Positions 46,901-57,945 are shown, counted from the stretch's first letter. The stretch: 64,000 bases of DNA from Mercenaria mercenaria (GCF_021730395.1 NC_069377.1:70385001-70449000); one strand, 5' to 3'. Numbers and translations are program-made. The notes: generated by a model from the sequence alone, not told the origin.

Positions 46901-49900
46901 TGGTATTATACAAATTGGCACAATTACAGTCCTCTGAGAGAGAGAAAACTAAACGTACCAAAATGGGAAATGTAGTTATTGGTTAAATATTGATCCTATA
47001 ATGCCCCCTTCGAAGAAGCAGGGGTGTATTCTTTTTCAGATGTTGGTTGGTCGGTCTGTCTGCCGGTCGGTCCGTAGACCATTCGGTTCCGGATGATAAC
47101 TCAAGAATGCCTAGGCCTAGGATCATGAAAGCTTATATGGAGGTTGGTCATAACCAGCAAATGACCCTCTTAATTTTGAGGTCAGTAGGTTGAAGGTCAA
47201 GGTCAAAGTGAGCCGGAACAGTAAAACGGTTTCCGGATGATAACTCAACAACGCTTAGACCTAGGATCATGAAAGTTCATAGAAAAGTTGGTCATGCCCA
47301 GCAAATGACTCCTATTGATCTTAAAATCAGTAGGTCAAAGGTCAAGGTCACAGTGACCCCGAAGGGTTTAACCGTTTCCGGATGATAACTTGAGAACGCT
47401 TGGGCATATGATAATAAAACTTGATAAGGAGGTTGATCATGACTCGCAGATGACACCTATTGATTTTGAGTTCAGTAGGTTTAAGGGCCAAAATAGTAAA
47501 ACGGTTTCCGGACGACAACTTAAGGACGCTTTGGCCTATGATCATGAAAGTTGAGAAGAAGATTGGTCATGACCAGCAAATAACCTCTATTGATATTGAG
47601 GCCATAAGGTCAAATGTCAAGGTCACAGTAACCCGAAACAGTAAAATCGTTTGTGGACGATAGTTTGAGAACGCTTGGGCCTTGGATCACGAAACTTGAT
47701 ACAAAGGTTGATTATGACAAGAAAATTATCCTTTTTGATTTTGAAGTCATTAGGTCAAAGGTCAAGGTCACAGTGATCTGGAACAGTTGAACCTTTTCGG
47801 ACGATAACTTTAGAATGCTTAGGCCTAGAATCATGAAACTTGAAGGGAGGTTGATCATAAGCAGCAGATGACCCTTATCGATTTTGAGGTCAGTAGGGCA
47901 GAGGTCAAGGCCACAGTGACCTGAAACAGTTAAACGGTTTCCGGACGGTACCTTGAGTACGCTTGGACATAGGATCATGAAAGTTGACAGGAATGTTTAT
48001 CATGTCCAGCAGATGACCCCTATTGATTTTGAGATCAGTAGGTCTAAGGTCAAAGTGACCCGGAACAGTTAAACGGTTTCCGGATGATAACTCAAGAACA
48101 CTTAGCCCTATGATCATGAAAATTGATAGGAAAGTTGGTCATGTCCAGCGAATGACTCGATTTTAAAATCAGTAGGTCAAAGGTCAAGGTCACAGTGACC
48201 CGGAACAGTTTAACCGTTTCCGGACGATAACTTGAGAACGCTTAGGCCTAGGATAATGAAACTTGATACGGAGGTTGATCATAACCCGTAAATGACCCCT
48301 ATTGTTTTTGCGTTCAGTAGATTAAAGGTCCGAAATAGTTAAACGGTTCCGGACGACAACCTAGAACGCTTGGACCTAGGATCATGAAAGTTGATAAGAA
48401 GGTTGGTCATGATCAGCAAATAACCTCTATTGATTTTGAGGCAATAAGGTCAAATGTCAAGGTCACAGTGACCCGGAACAGTGAAACCGTTTGTGGACGA
48501 TAGCTTGAGAACACTTGGGCTTTGGATCACGAAACATAATACAGACGTTGATCATGACCAGCGAAAAATCCTTCTTGATTTTGTAGTCAGTAGGGCAAAG
48601 ATCAAAGCCACGGTGACCTGAAACAGTTAAACGGTTTCCGGACGGTAGCTTGAGAACGCTTGGGCCTAGGATCATGAAAGTTATTAGGGATGTTTATCTT
48701 GTTCAGCAGATGATTCCTATCGATTTTAAGGTCAGCAGGTCTAAGGTCAAGGTCAAAGTGACACGGAACAGTAAAACGGTTTCTGGAAGATAACTCAACA
48801 ACGCTTAGCCCTAGAATCATAAAAGTTGACAGGAAAGTTGGTCATGTCCAGGGAATGACTCATATTGATTTTAAAATCAGTAGGTCAAAGGTCAAGGTCA
48901 CAGTGACCCGGGACATTTTAACCGTTCCGGATGATAACTTGAGAACGCTTGGGCCTAGGATAATGAAACTTGATACGGAGGTTGATCATGACCCGTAGAT
49001 GAGCCCTATTGATTTTGAGTTCAGTTGATTAAAGGTTCGAAATAGTTAAACGGTTTCCGGACGACAACTTGAGAACTCTTGGGCCTCTGATCATGAAAGT
49101 TGATAAGAAGGTTAAACATGACGAGCAAATAGCTTGTATTGATTTTGAGGCCATAAGGTCAAATATCAAGGTCACAGTGACCCGGAACAGTAAAACCGTT
49201 TGTGGACGATAGCTTGAGAACGCTTGGGCCTTGGATCACGAAACTTGAAAAGAGGTTGATCATTGTCAGCAAATGATCCTTCTTGATTTTGAAGTCATAA
49301 GGTCAAAGGTCAAGGTCACAGTGACCCGGAACAGCTAAACGGTTTCCGGACGATAACTTGAGAACGCTTAGGCCTATGATAATAAAGTTTATAGGGATGT
49401 TTATCATGTCCAGCAGATGCCCCCTATTGATTTTGAGGTCAGTAGATCAAAGGTCAAGGTCACATTGACCCAGAAAAGGAGAACTTTGCTAAATAACAAG
49501 AGAATGCTTTGGTCTAAGATCACATTTGATACGGCTGGTAAATGGCCCGCAATCATTATATTTAAGGACAGTACGACAATAGTCCTGTGCACAGTGACCA
49601 AATAATTTCTGTTCCTTGTGCAATTACTGAATGCATCAAGGGGGAGTGTGGGGGTGGGGGGGGGGGGGGCGCATTTTGTTTTCTATGAGCTCTTGTTTAC
49701 ATTGACTCAAACAAATTCTGTGTTAAAGAGATACATAGAAAGACAGTGTACGTATACCGGCATCCTGATTATGAAAGCGAGGAAGCGAGATTCAACTCAT
49801 TTTCTCGATGGCCGCTTAGAGAACAGTTTCCCCCTCTATCACTGGCACGGATCGGATTATATTACACAGGTAATATTTTAATATTTGTACATAAAGTGTA

Positions 49901-52396
49901 TGACCACTAAAAGAAAAGAAAAAATATTAGTATATCATCTACACTCTTTACAAGTGGCTTACACTCGTGTAGTGCACTGTCTACTTTAGATATATGTGTA
50001 GTTAACTGCATCAAAGTGATCAGTCTGAAACATAATAAACGTATCTTTTCCTAAAAAACCCACTAAAAATAGGAAAGTCCGCTAAAATTTTACTGTAGGC
50101 TTACGTGTGTATCTAACCATGCATTTTACCTTTATGTATGAAATAGCATGCATAAGAACTGCAGTAATCAGTGATTTGATCAGAAAATTGCATACAGATC
50201 AAACCAAGAAATTGCTTTGGAGAAAGTGTGACATTTGTTTTTTAATCTGTCAACAAACAGCCAATTCTTTTAAAAGTTAAAACACACATAATTTCAGTGG
50301 GTAAAAATGTTGAGAAAGCTGCTGCTGGAAAGGAAACAGTCGCTGCTACCTCTCTGTATGTCAAAGTATGGGAAAATATCTAGAATACATTTGTATATGA
50401 CAATCATAAAAAACAATTCCAGGACTGTTAGATGCATAACTGTGTTATCCTATATAACAGACAACATGGATAGATTACCTTTCAATTCCATTGACATAAC
50501 AAGGCCAGGAGTTTGATTGACATTTGATGTCCACTTAACTATTTTACTATTTAAACAAATTGTTTCAATTGTATAAAGTGGTTTTAGGGTAAGTTTCTGT
50601 TTTATGTTAATTATTTCTTTTCTTTTCCTGGAAAATATGTTAATTATGTATAACAAGCCCACGTTTTCATAGGTTACGAAACTGTTGTGCGATGCTTTGC
50701 ATGCGATGGCGGGTTTCGTAAACCTCAAGCGGCAGATGAACTTTGGTTTCAACACGGCTTTTACTTTCCATCCTGTCCGTACATGAGGATAAAAAAGGGA
50801 GACCGTTTTGTTAAAATTGTAAAAGGCACCAAAACGGAGACTGAAGAAGAGGTGCGCGCATATTTTATTTTAAATAGAAATCTGGGTATTAACAAATGCA
50901 TAGCCTTCCTAATGTTCATTGATGGTTTATTTATGTAAAAAAGCAAGGAAGAATATGAAAATCCATATTTTAGTATTAAGTCTTTATTCCATCTGTCTTC
51001 TTTTAAAACAAAAGTCTCAAAATATACAATTTGTACTTTGAACTTTTATACATGTACATTGAAATCTCATCTAAATATATAACAAAGTTATATAAGAAGA
51101 TTTGTATCCGTCTGTCAGATTTGTTTCTTACGAGTAGAGACATTTCTCGTGAGTTAATTGTAACAACCTCTTCATTAACACAGGAAAAGAAAGAAAGTGA
51201 ACAGGGCGCAGTCGGAGGAGTAAGTCTAACCTGTGAGAAAATGAGGGAGATCAAAATTGAAAATAGGGTGTATCTCCAAAACACTTGTTTGGAACTGGGG
51301 TATCTAGAGCAAGATATTGATGACGCTTTACTTGAAATGAGAAAGCGAGGTTTGTTGTAAAACGTTGAAGTAAGCATACTAGAATTCTCAACACATGAAA
51401 CGAATATTTTCCTGTTCATTCAAAGACATTAATTGTTTTAAAAAGCTTTACAAATAATATAGAAAAACACTAAGAATTAGCTGATATGCATCTTAAATTT
51501 TCCCTAAAGACGAAGTGTTCCACAAAGAAAAGTTAGAGGTTGTTCAAAACATAGTGATATCAAAAGCATGTGGCTTTTTAAGTCTTGACTTTGGTCCTTA
51601 AGAGTTATAAAGTTTAAACGTGAGAATGATTTTATTTTTCATTTATATTTTTGTAGGATACAGCCAAACTATTGATACCTTGATGGATTTAATAGAGAAC
51701 ATCAAAGAGAGAAGGGCACTTCGAGATAAAGTAGAACACTTATTGAATGGTTTGACTCCTATTTATTAATTAAATCATATGATGTGAGTTGTCTGAAGTC
51801 CAACGTCACACCGACACAATTGTAGGTCATATGGTGACTTTCTACGTGTGTAGGGGTGGAGGAAGACCCATGGTGCCTGGATAGAACTACCAACCTTTTG
51901 TAAGCCGGCTTGAAAGAAATTGCACCCCACGATAAGTTTCAAACCGATGTTGCGAGTAAGTGATTCGAAGCCAACAAACTAGATCTCTTGGCCGCAAAAA
52001 CGCGTGTAAGATGTTGGTATAACGAGAAATCGGAATAAATCTTTAGTATCATTAGTTATGATTATCACTGACTTGTTTCCTCTTCTCTGTAAGTATGTAA
52101 CAAACTATTTCTTCACCGTGTAAACATTTTTAAAATAAAACATTGTCCAAGTATTTCGACTAGTGATTGACAAGGTTTAAGATATATATAATTTTACATG
52201 AATTTCAGAGTCACGCAGGGATCAAAACGCAAGCCTCAAGTGCATTGTTTACTGTATACTATGCAAGGATAAAGCAAATGCGCTGTTCCTACCCTGTACC
52301 CATCACAAGTTTTGTATGGTTTGCGCAGAAAACATTGAAGAATGCCCGATATGTCAAAAAAATATCAATGTGAAAATAGGAACTTTTACGGTTTAA
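43029..52396 (+). CDS. IAP gene B: novel N-terminal domain, BIR1, BIR2, UBA, RING (8 exons, 632 aa)
   Basis: Eight exons join in phase into 1899 nt: 43029-43956, 44395-44546, 44699-44750, 49729-49869, 50673-50851, 51184-51349, 51657-51749, 52209-52396. The architecture and every intron phase equal gene A. Residues 1 to about 230 are the novel domain, BIR1 about 271-350, BIR2 about 385-465, UBA about 505-540, RING about 590-626. All zinc ligands of both BIRs and the RING are present. BIR2 differs from A and C: the groove reads FRKPQAADELWFQH, so the Trp that packs on the bound AVPI-like peptide is Pro and the second Trp is Tyr. The UBA has LGY instead of MGF/Y. Peptide and ubiquitin binding may therefore have changed while the E3 RING is kept. 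Intron 3 is 5 kb and holds two repeat arrays. An AATAAA lies 46 nt past the stop. Confidence 0.9.
44395..44546 (+). CDS. gene B exon 2: zinc-binding half of BIR1
   Basis: 152 nt, TTTTCAG acceptor, GTACTG donor. Encodes EEIFRCFYCGIGLKDFS, VHDDPFLEHVRYSGQCPVL, then HDVLGGAELSAVK. Same zinc pattern and groove changes as gene A BIR1. Confidence 0.92.
44699..44750 (+). CDS. gene B exon 3: inter-BIR linker
   Basis: 52 nt, TGTTACAG acceptor, GTAATT donor. Encodes IKLQMGDPEYNRCLQMR. Confidence 0.85.
44819..46721. mobile_element. hairpin-ended tandem-core element, copy V, in gene B intron 3
   Basis: Starts GCTCACC with hairpin CTCACCTGTCAC ... GTGACAGGGTGAG and CGTCCGTCCGTCGTCCGTC. Ends with hairpin AGGGCCATTTTAGCCCT and CTCTTG. 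First block: units of about 163 bp (GAACACGATAGAGACCA, TCAAACTTGCACACAACTTG, GGTTCCAGAGTTATGGCCCC). Second block: units of about 145 bp of the X/Y type (AGGTCACCAGGTCAAATCAA). Same orientation as Y. Confidence 0.85.
46990..49600. repeat. tandem array U with steroid-receptor-type palindromes, in gene B intron 3
   Basis: About 17 units of about 140-145 bp: TTTCCGGACGATAACTTGAG, AACGCTTGGGCCTAGGATCA, TGAAACTTGATA, then AGGTCAAAGGTCAAGGTCAC and AGTGACCCGGAACAG. The left end has a CCCCCTTCGAAGAAGCAGGGG-type hairpin and GGTCGGTCTGTCTGCCGGTC, like the terminal strings of the other elements. The right end is not resolved. No coding capacity; minus-strand open frames here are by-products. Confidence 0.85.
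47346..49470. promoter_or_regulatory. seven perfect GGTCAnnnTGACC palindromes (ERE consensus)
   Basis: GGTCACAGTGACC occurs at 47346-47358, 48188-48200, 48461-48473, 48896-48908, 49170-49182 and 49314-49326. GGTCACATTGACC occurs at 49458-49470. One-mismatch versions are at about 47624, 47766, 47907 and 48605. The core equals the oestrogen-response-element consensus bound by steroid-type nuclear receptors. The sequence match is direct; any receptor binding is inference. Confidence 0.6.
49656..49669. repeat. poly-G tract near the gene B exon 4 acceptor
   Basis: 14 G in a row in a G-rich 30-base stretch, 60 bases upstream of exon 4. Confidence 0.9.
49729..49869 (+). CDS. gene B exon 4: first half of BIR2
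   Basis: 141 nt, phase 1 in and out, 3 nt shorter than in gene A. Encodes HRKTVYVYRHPDYESEE, ARFNSFSRWPLREQFPP, SLARIGLYYTG. The acceptor is a weak TTAAAG, chosen because it gives the required phase and length. Confidence 0.88.
50673..50851 (+). CDS. gene B exon 5: zinc-binding half of BIR2
   Basis: 179 nt. Encodes YETVVRCFACDGGFRKP, QAADELWFQHGFYFPSCPY, MRIKKGDRFVKIVKGTKTE. The zinc pattern C-x2-C-x16-H-x6-C is kept. The donor GTGCGC is weak but sits exactly where gene A has GTAAAT. Confidence 0.9.
51184..51349 (+). CDS. gene B exon 6: UBA-like
   Basis: 166 nt, phase 1 out through a GTTTGT donor. Encodes EKKESEQGAVGGVSL, then IENRVYLQNTCLELGY and LEQDIDDALLEMRKRG. The MGF loop of typical UBA domains is LGY here. 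Confidence 0.82.
51657..51749 (+). CDS. gene B exon 7: UBA-RING linker helix
   Basis: 93 nt, phase 1 in and out. Encodes GYSQTIDTLMDLIENIKERR and ALRDKVEHLLN. Donor GTTTGA. Confidence 0.82.
51800..51995 (-). mobile_element. SINE (family 2), diverged, in gene B intron 7
   Basis: Order and motifs follow the 25365-25628 copy: GTCACACCGACACAATTGTAGG, ATGGTGACTTTC, GGAGGAAGACC, GTGATTCGAAGCCAACAAAC. Strongly mutated, so older. Confidence 0.65.
52209..52396 (+). CDS. gene B exon 8: RING and stop
   Basis: 188 nt, ATTTCAG acceptor. Encodes SRRDQNASLKCIVYCILC, KDKANALFLPCTHHKFCMVC, AENIEECPICQKNINVKIG, TFTV, stop TAA. Complete C3HC4 RING of IAP type. Confidence 0.95.
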
Positions 52397-52441
52397 AGAA
52401 TTTCGAAATATATGTTGTTTTCATAATGCTACGGCAGGGAA

Positions 52442-52447
52442 AATAAA
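52442..52447 (+). terminator. polyadenylation signal of gene B
   Basis: AATAAA within GAAAATAAAATC, 46 nt after the stop codon. It would give a very short 3' UTR. Confidence 0.5.
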
Positions 52448-53936
52448 ATCAAATACAATATTTAAGAAAAGATAGTCTTAGAACATTCCAGTTAACGTGT
52501 GAATATAAGACGGTAAATTGTTTGAAAATATATAGATTTTGATAGTAGCGTAATAGAGAAAACAAAATCACACATATTTATGGAACAATGGCCTTCGCAG
52601 ACGAATTCGATAAAAACCCTCATTCTTGTGAAAGACAACTCTGCAAAATGGAATACGTTTATTGTCTTAAAATAGGCATAAAAAAGAACAAGATCATACA
52701 TGCTTTTGTATGGCTAGAACCCAAATTGCGACAATGACAATTGCGAAAAAGAAAACCTTTTTGGTTTACAGGATTTGCAAATTTATCTGTCATAAAATGG
52801 GCATGACAGAGAACACAGATCTGTAATATGTAACTGACATTCTAGTCTTGACAACTATTTTCGTAATACTTCGGTTCTAAAACAATTATTCGTGTTTGGG
52901 CAGTCTAGATTTGGTCAATTCAAACTCAAAAGACTTTGTGAGAGGGACAGTCACAATGTGGATCGGACGTTCGTTCTGGTATGAGCATGTTTAGTGGTGT
53001 GCTACCAAATGGACTGAACTTTAACCAGTTGTGTCAGAACAAAGGGATTTTATTGTCGATGTTTTCTAGTTCCTCTGAATATATCTTATGTCTTACACAG
53101 TTTTAGTTGTGTGCTACCAAATGAATTGAACTTTCATAGATTCCGTACGAAATAATGTTTGGTGCTCCTCTCTGTTGCGGAATCACACGTTTGATTTTTC
53201 ATATATAAAAATAATTTATAGTAAAAACTAGATAACCTAACTTTGTTGACTAACGAAAAAATTTAACAATATCATAACAATGAAAAGTATCGTAAAAGAA
53301 GAAAATGATCTGACCTTTTATCTTTATATACAATACTAACCAAATATATAAAACTGATTTTATCATAAACTTGCAACCACTGTCATTGGAATATAACATA
53401 ATGTGACAAAATCAAATTATTATGTTTCATCTATACACCTTAAACTGTTCAATACGTTGGATGTATATTGATATATATCAAAACTTAAACATACAATTTA
53501 GACGCCTTTGGAAAAGGGTTATAACTAATCGGTCTCCTGAAACAAATAACATATACCAGTTGAAAACGCCATTCCAAAGTTGTATATTGGCTAAACGGAT
53601 ATGTTCTGTAGAGTTAAGAAATTCATCATCATATAAGAAAGTAGCAAAATTGTTGTAAGACTGAAGTTAACGCCTGTTCCGGCTAAAGTAACGTACAATG
53701 TTGCGATGTCTGATAAAATGGAGTAATGTTTTAATTCCTCAAATTCGAAGCTAATGCTTCTGAGCATTTTTTATTAATTTTCGTTCATATTTTGTAACTA
53801 ACAAACGACAAATATTTTGTTGTCTTTTTTCATCATTCTACATCGTGTATGAAACAATTCGAAAATTTGATTTCAAAGAAATGCCAATTTATGCTAATTA
53901 TGAGTATTTTACTTGAAAATTTACCCAAACTGTTAT

Positions 53937-54059
53937 AGATCCAGTGAAAATAACATTTTCTCAGAGTCATCCCTGATGTTAATGTTTTGCAATCTATGCA
54001 AAACAAAACCTACAGGTCAACATACGCCTGCATAAAAACTACTTTTTTCACTGGATCTG
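53937..54059. mobile_element. small MITE
   Basis: About 123 bp bounded by AGATCCAGTGAAAA and TTTTCACTGGATCT. Confidence 0.6.
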
Positions 54060-54873
54060 CCCATGTATTAACGGGAGAAAAATCGTGTGCAAACAAGGCA
54101 ATTCACGTGCTGTTAATACCCGATTTTTATTTTTGAAATGCTTTCCCATGGACGTATATGTAATTCTGCGCAGATTGACATCTGGTATCTGCGTCTTGTT
54201 TCTTTCATAAAAACCTCTTCTTGAAGCATTAAAGGTGCAATCTAAACCACAGAATGTTTTACCGTATCAGTAACTAACGGCAAATGCGCTGCCCCCAACA
54301 ATGTTAGTACTCGTTTCTTCCCTTGTTTACTCCCCTTTTAGAACTCGCCGTCAGTTCAGATTTTGTGGACAACCGTGAATGTTAAAAGATCGCGTGTTTA
54401 CCTGTGCGATTCTTTGTTTTTAGGTATCATATTTATGATTTTGGTAAGTATCAGTCGGTATGTTTTTATCTAATTTCTCGAAGAATTTATATAAACAGTT
54501 TGGAAACTTGACACTACGTTCGTACTCATCCGTACTCCAACTGCGTGTCCGTACTCAATGTAACTCGAATGTAAAGTTATTATTCTTGAAATTGTGATCG
54601 AGTCCACCAAATTGTGGAATGATATGAACAATTATTGGTAATTTTATGTTTGTAATAATGAAAGATAATAATAACCGGTTTAAAACCTTCAGGATGTGCT
54701 TTTGATAGTGTTGTTTATTTCCGGGCCCTGGATACGGATATTTAAAACATGTTTACCGTTTCCAAGAACAAAAGGAATGCTAAATAAAAAATGTATCGGA
54801 ATCGTCAAGTCATCACATATGAAAACAATACATAAATCGTCGTGAAATATTTTTTATGCAAGAATAGCGACAA

Positions 54874-54993
54874 TACACGTTTGTTTTGTGTATTAACGTC
54901 TGCAGAAGCCCTTGGGATATGTTTGTGACCTCGACCTTCGGTCACAAACAATCCCGCGGGCTTCTGCAGACGTTAATACACAAAAAAACGTGT
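54874..54993. mobile_element. foldback element with inner hairpin
   Basis: Outer arms TGTATTAACGTCTGCAGAAG and CTTCTGCAGACGTTAATACA. Inner hairpin TTTGTGACC ... GGTCACAAA with a TCGACCTTC loop. A single diverged arm of the same family lies at about 61165-61215. Confidence 0.8.
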
Positions 54994-56456
54994 AATATCC
55001 CTACATAAATAATGATTTAGACTAAGCCGAAACTGTACAAAACAGAAACTCTCTAACAGTATTTCTGCTCTTATATCAGTGAACATGTAAAATGGGCCAA
55101 ACACAACCATAAGACTAACGCGACACTAGATGGGACATCTCAATTAGGTGTAACGCTGGTCTGCTGTTTGAAGTGCAAAACATATTGCAATTAAATTGCT
55201 CACTGCAAAACAATTTTACAGTTTGCGATTATTTCAAGTTTTCTTCCGACAAAACAGCAAGTGTCAGGGCAACTCCATCCGGCTTTTGTAGATACACCAA
55301 AATTGGCGTCCAGTAATTTACTGACCTTCTTCCGTCGGTAACTTGTGCGTTCGCGCGGCGTGCACGCACCGGAGGGTAGGAGCAGATGATATGACTGGCA
55401 ATATAATACAGTGTCAAAATTAAATCGAGGAAATGACTTGGAAACATAGAGCATAACAAAAACACACTTATATCAGACTTAGTTTGATGAGGTATATTCA
55501 TGAGATGTTATGAAAGTGCAACAGTCATCAAACCTTCTACCACCGGCTTAAGCGGAACTCTTTTTATTGAATGGCATCAATAATCCTAGCGGACTAGACC
55601 TATCAACATTATTTAAATTCAAGTACGGCACGGCGTTATACAGTCGCACGCGACGCTTAAAGGAGTTAATCAAATCTATAAGAATGGATGCTTAACAAAG
55701 CTTAACAAAGCATATTGGTGGCAGATTAGGTTTAAATGAGTTTTTTCATGAGAGAATATGAAATTTGCAACACTCCACGTGCTCCATAACAACGGGTTAA
55801 CGGATCCTTATAGAACATTAGATCTCAAAGAACCGGAAGGTAAGTCACCCTCCGAGATTTCCAAACTTCCACTATACCAACTATAGCTGAAACACAAACT
55901 ATTCCCGACAAAAACGGAGTGTCAATAAAAATCGTAACGTTATTCACAGTTAAATATGTGGCTTGTATGTATGATATCTACCGCATATAGTATATATTTT
56001 CGTTTTATCCTTAATGGCCAGAAGGATTACTTGTTTTTTTCCATTTTCCGTTTCTCCAATTTAAATGTAATGAGGAATTTATTAGTACACTGCTGATAAT
56101 AATGACAGAGAAAACAACATTACCAACTCTTTAAAGGTAACTAACAAAGGTAGACTTTTCTGTCCTTTTTGTCGGCAGTGAATACATATTTCATGTACCT
56201 GTAGAAATGTTCAGTATGTATAAACTTTAAAGACATCCACTGGATATAAGGTTTTGTTATATTTTTTATGATACTGCAAGCCAATGATGAATATTATATA
56301 GTCTGTTTTGATAAACTTGAGCATTACATTTCTATCAGATGGACGGAGTCGAAAAATGTCATACATGTAATACCACTGACCATGTTTTACTTGACAAAAA
56401 TGCACAACAATGCGTCAACGACTTATAACACATTAACAACACTTGTCAACATTGGC

Positions 56457-56647
56457 TTAAACCATATAAGTACGGATTTTGTCTCTAATCCCCCTTTGAC
56501 ACACCGGACATTCCTCTAATGGGTCAGCGCATGACATACACAGCTCATGATGTGTACATGGTAAAAATAATGCATTTACATTATTCTTGCCGCATTTCAT
56601 GCAGAAAACGATTCTCTTCAGTCGTTGATTTTCTTCCAAGGGTGTTT
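56457..56647 (-). CDS. gene C exon: RING and stop
   Basis: 191 nt. Encodes ETPLEENQRLKRIVFCMKCG, KNNVNALFLPCTHHELCMSC, ADPLEECPVCQRGIRDKIR, TYMV, stop at 56457-56459. Complete C3HC4. Confidence 0.95.
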
Positions 56648-57945
56648 CTGAAAAAGATACATGTTGTGAGAAAGAGATAAACATATTTTAACGGAATGAT
56701 ATCAAGACGGTTGTTGCTCTACATACATATGTAAGTGAAGGTTTTGAGAAAGAAAACTAAAGTTCATTTTCTGGCAATGTTTCGAAAAACACTTGAGAAA
56801 GATAAGATTTAAAATGATTCACAAAAAATAGAGAATAAAGCACTAACTAGTTCAATTTTATCTGGTATTACCATTTGCGATAGAATGTCCATCGTCCTGC
56901 TTCCGTTCTCTTATGACATCGATCAAAACTATTATATCCTCAAGTGAAGGTGTCTTCTTTCCTGAAATAGCATGACAGAAATCTAACAGTAAGTGCAGTT
57001 TGTTTTAAACATAACGAAACGAAAACGTTCTGATGATCGACATTGGGAAATTCATTCCCTATCGAGAAATGATCTTACAATAAAACGAAATCATGTACAG
57101 ATATGTCTGTATCTTACAATATGTAAAGCTGGGAATATATGTCAATCAATCAAGAATATTGAATAGTGTTTAAATGCAGTAAAAGTTCGACTCACGTCTT
57201 GGAAAATTAGCATGTTATAATGGTCACTTTACTAAATATAAGAAAATGTGAAGTTTTCCGTTTTTATCTATTCGTTTTTGCCTTTCCTGTTGGGTATTTA
57301 TCTATCCGTGTCTTATATGCTAGCAGATATAGCTTGAAAAAATACAATCTGAAAAATGTATAAATTAAACCTCTCTCAAGCAGTTCTTGCACAGCGTTTT
57401 TAACATCATCTTCCTTGTATCCCATATCGACACATACAGCTCTGTGCTGTGTCATAATTGATTCAGTTAAAGATTCTTGTAATCTCAATTGTTCCATCGT
57501 ACTTGTCAAGTCATGAACACTTCCACCACTTGCTCCATATCCCTTTTGAACGAAAGACAAAGACTAAATAAGACGTGAAATTTCCATCAATATCTTTTAG
57601 ACAACAAACTTCCGAGCAATGGAAACAGGTTATCACTTGCTTTGAAATTTTATCTTTAATGCTTTATTTAGATTCAGCATCTAATCTAATGTTAAAATTT
57701 TAGCATAGTATGTGCAGGTCAATTTTGTTGTTAAAACAATATAGTATACAACGTATTACTATTAACTCGCTAGCTTACCTCGTTGTCAACAGATGCTTGC
57801 ACGAGAGCTATGAACTGTTCTTCTTTTTGTTCCAAAGCATAAGGGCACGCGGGAAACCATCTGCAGTGTTCTGTCCAAGGGTCGTCTTCAGGTTCCCATC
57901 GTAACCCGCCGCCACAGGCAAAACATTGCACTTGGTCTTCGAAAC
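56457..57945 (-). CDS. IAP gene C, 3' part only: BIR2 half, UBA, RING (4 exons, 205 codons)
   Basis: Four exons join in phase: 57779-57945, 57371-57542, 56872-56961, 56457-56647, with all splice sites canonical and no stop inside. The product is closest to gene A: FEDQVQCFACGGGLRW, WTEHCRWFPACPY, UBA with CVDMGYKEDDVKNAV, and RING FCMKCGKNNVNALFLP, CTHHELCMSC, EECPVC, tail IRTYMV. The first half of BIR2, BIR1 and the N-terminal domain are not seen upstream to 64000. Either a very long intron puts them outside the window or the gene lost its 5' part. One residue is missing between the second zinc Cys and the His of BIR2 (15 instead of 16). Otherwise it looks functional. Confidence 0.85.
56872..56961 (-). 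CDS. gene C exon: UBA-RING linker
   Basis: 90 nt, TTTCAG acceptor, GTAATA donor. Encodes GKKTPSLEDIIVLIDVI and RERKQDDGHSIAN. Confidence 0.85.
57371..57542 (-). CDS. gene C exon: UBA
   Basis: 172 nt, GTTTAA donor. Encodes GYGASGGSVHDLTSTMEQL, LTESIMTQHRAVCVDMGY, KEDDVKNAVQELLERG. Confidence 0.9.
57779..57945 (-). CDS. gene C exon: zinc-binding half of BIR2
   Basis: 167 nt, phase 1 in, phase 0 out (GTAAGC donor). Encodes FEDQVQCFACGGGLRW, EPEDDPWTEHCRWFPACPY, ALEQKEEQFIALVQASVDNE. Spacing C-x15-H instead of x16. Contains the 70-base block identical to gene A. Confidence 0.92.

Larger units (their letters stand above)
52460..56440. other. intergenic region between genes B and C
   Basis: The 3' ends of genes B and C face each other across 4 kb. 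Apart from the two inverted-repeat elements listed separately and a diverged 113-bp direct repeat (GTGTGCTACCAAATG at about 52995 and 53110), I see no gene. A minus-strand open frame at about 55200-55500 (VNYWTPILVYLQKPDGVA) is unplaced. Confidence 0.5.

Noticed and set aside
47348-49605. several 62-88 codon frames, mostly minus strand
   Set aside because: They recur with the unit length of array U and carry no independent signal.
55200-55501. two overlapping minus-strand frames (VNYWTPILVYLQKPDGVA)
   Set aside because: They look partly protein-like, but I recognise no family and see no start, splice context or repeat boundary.
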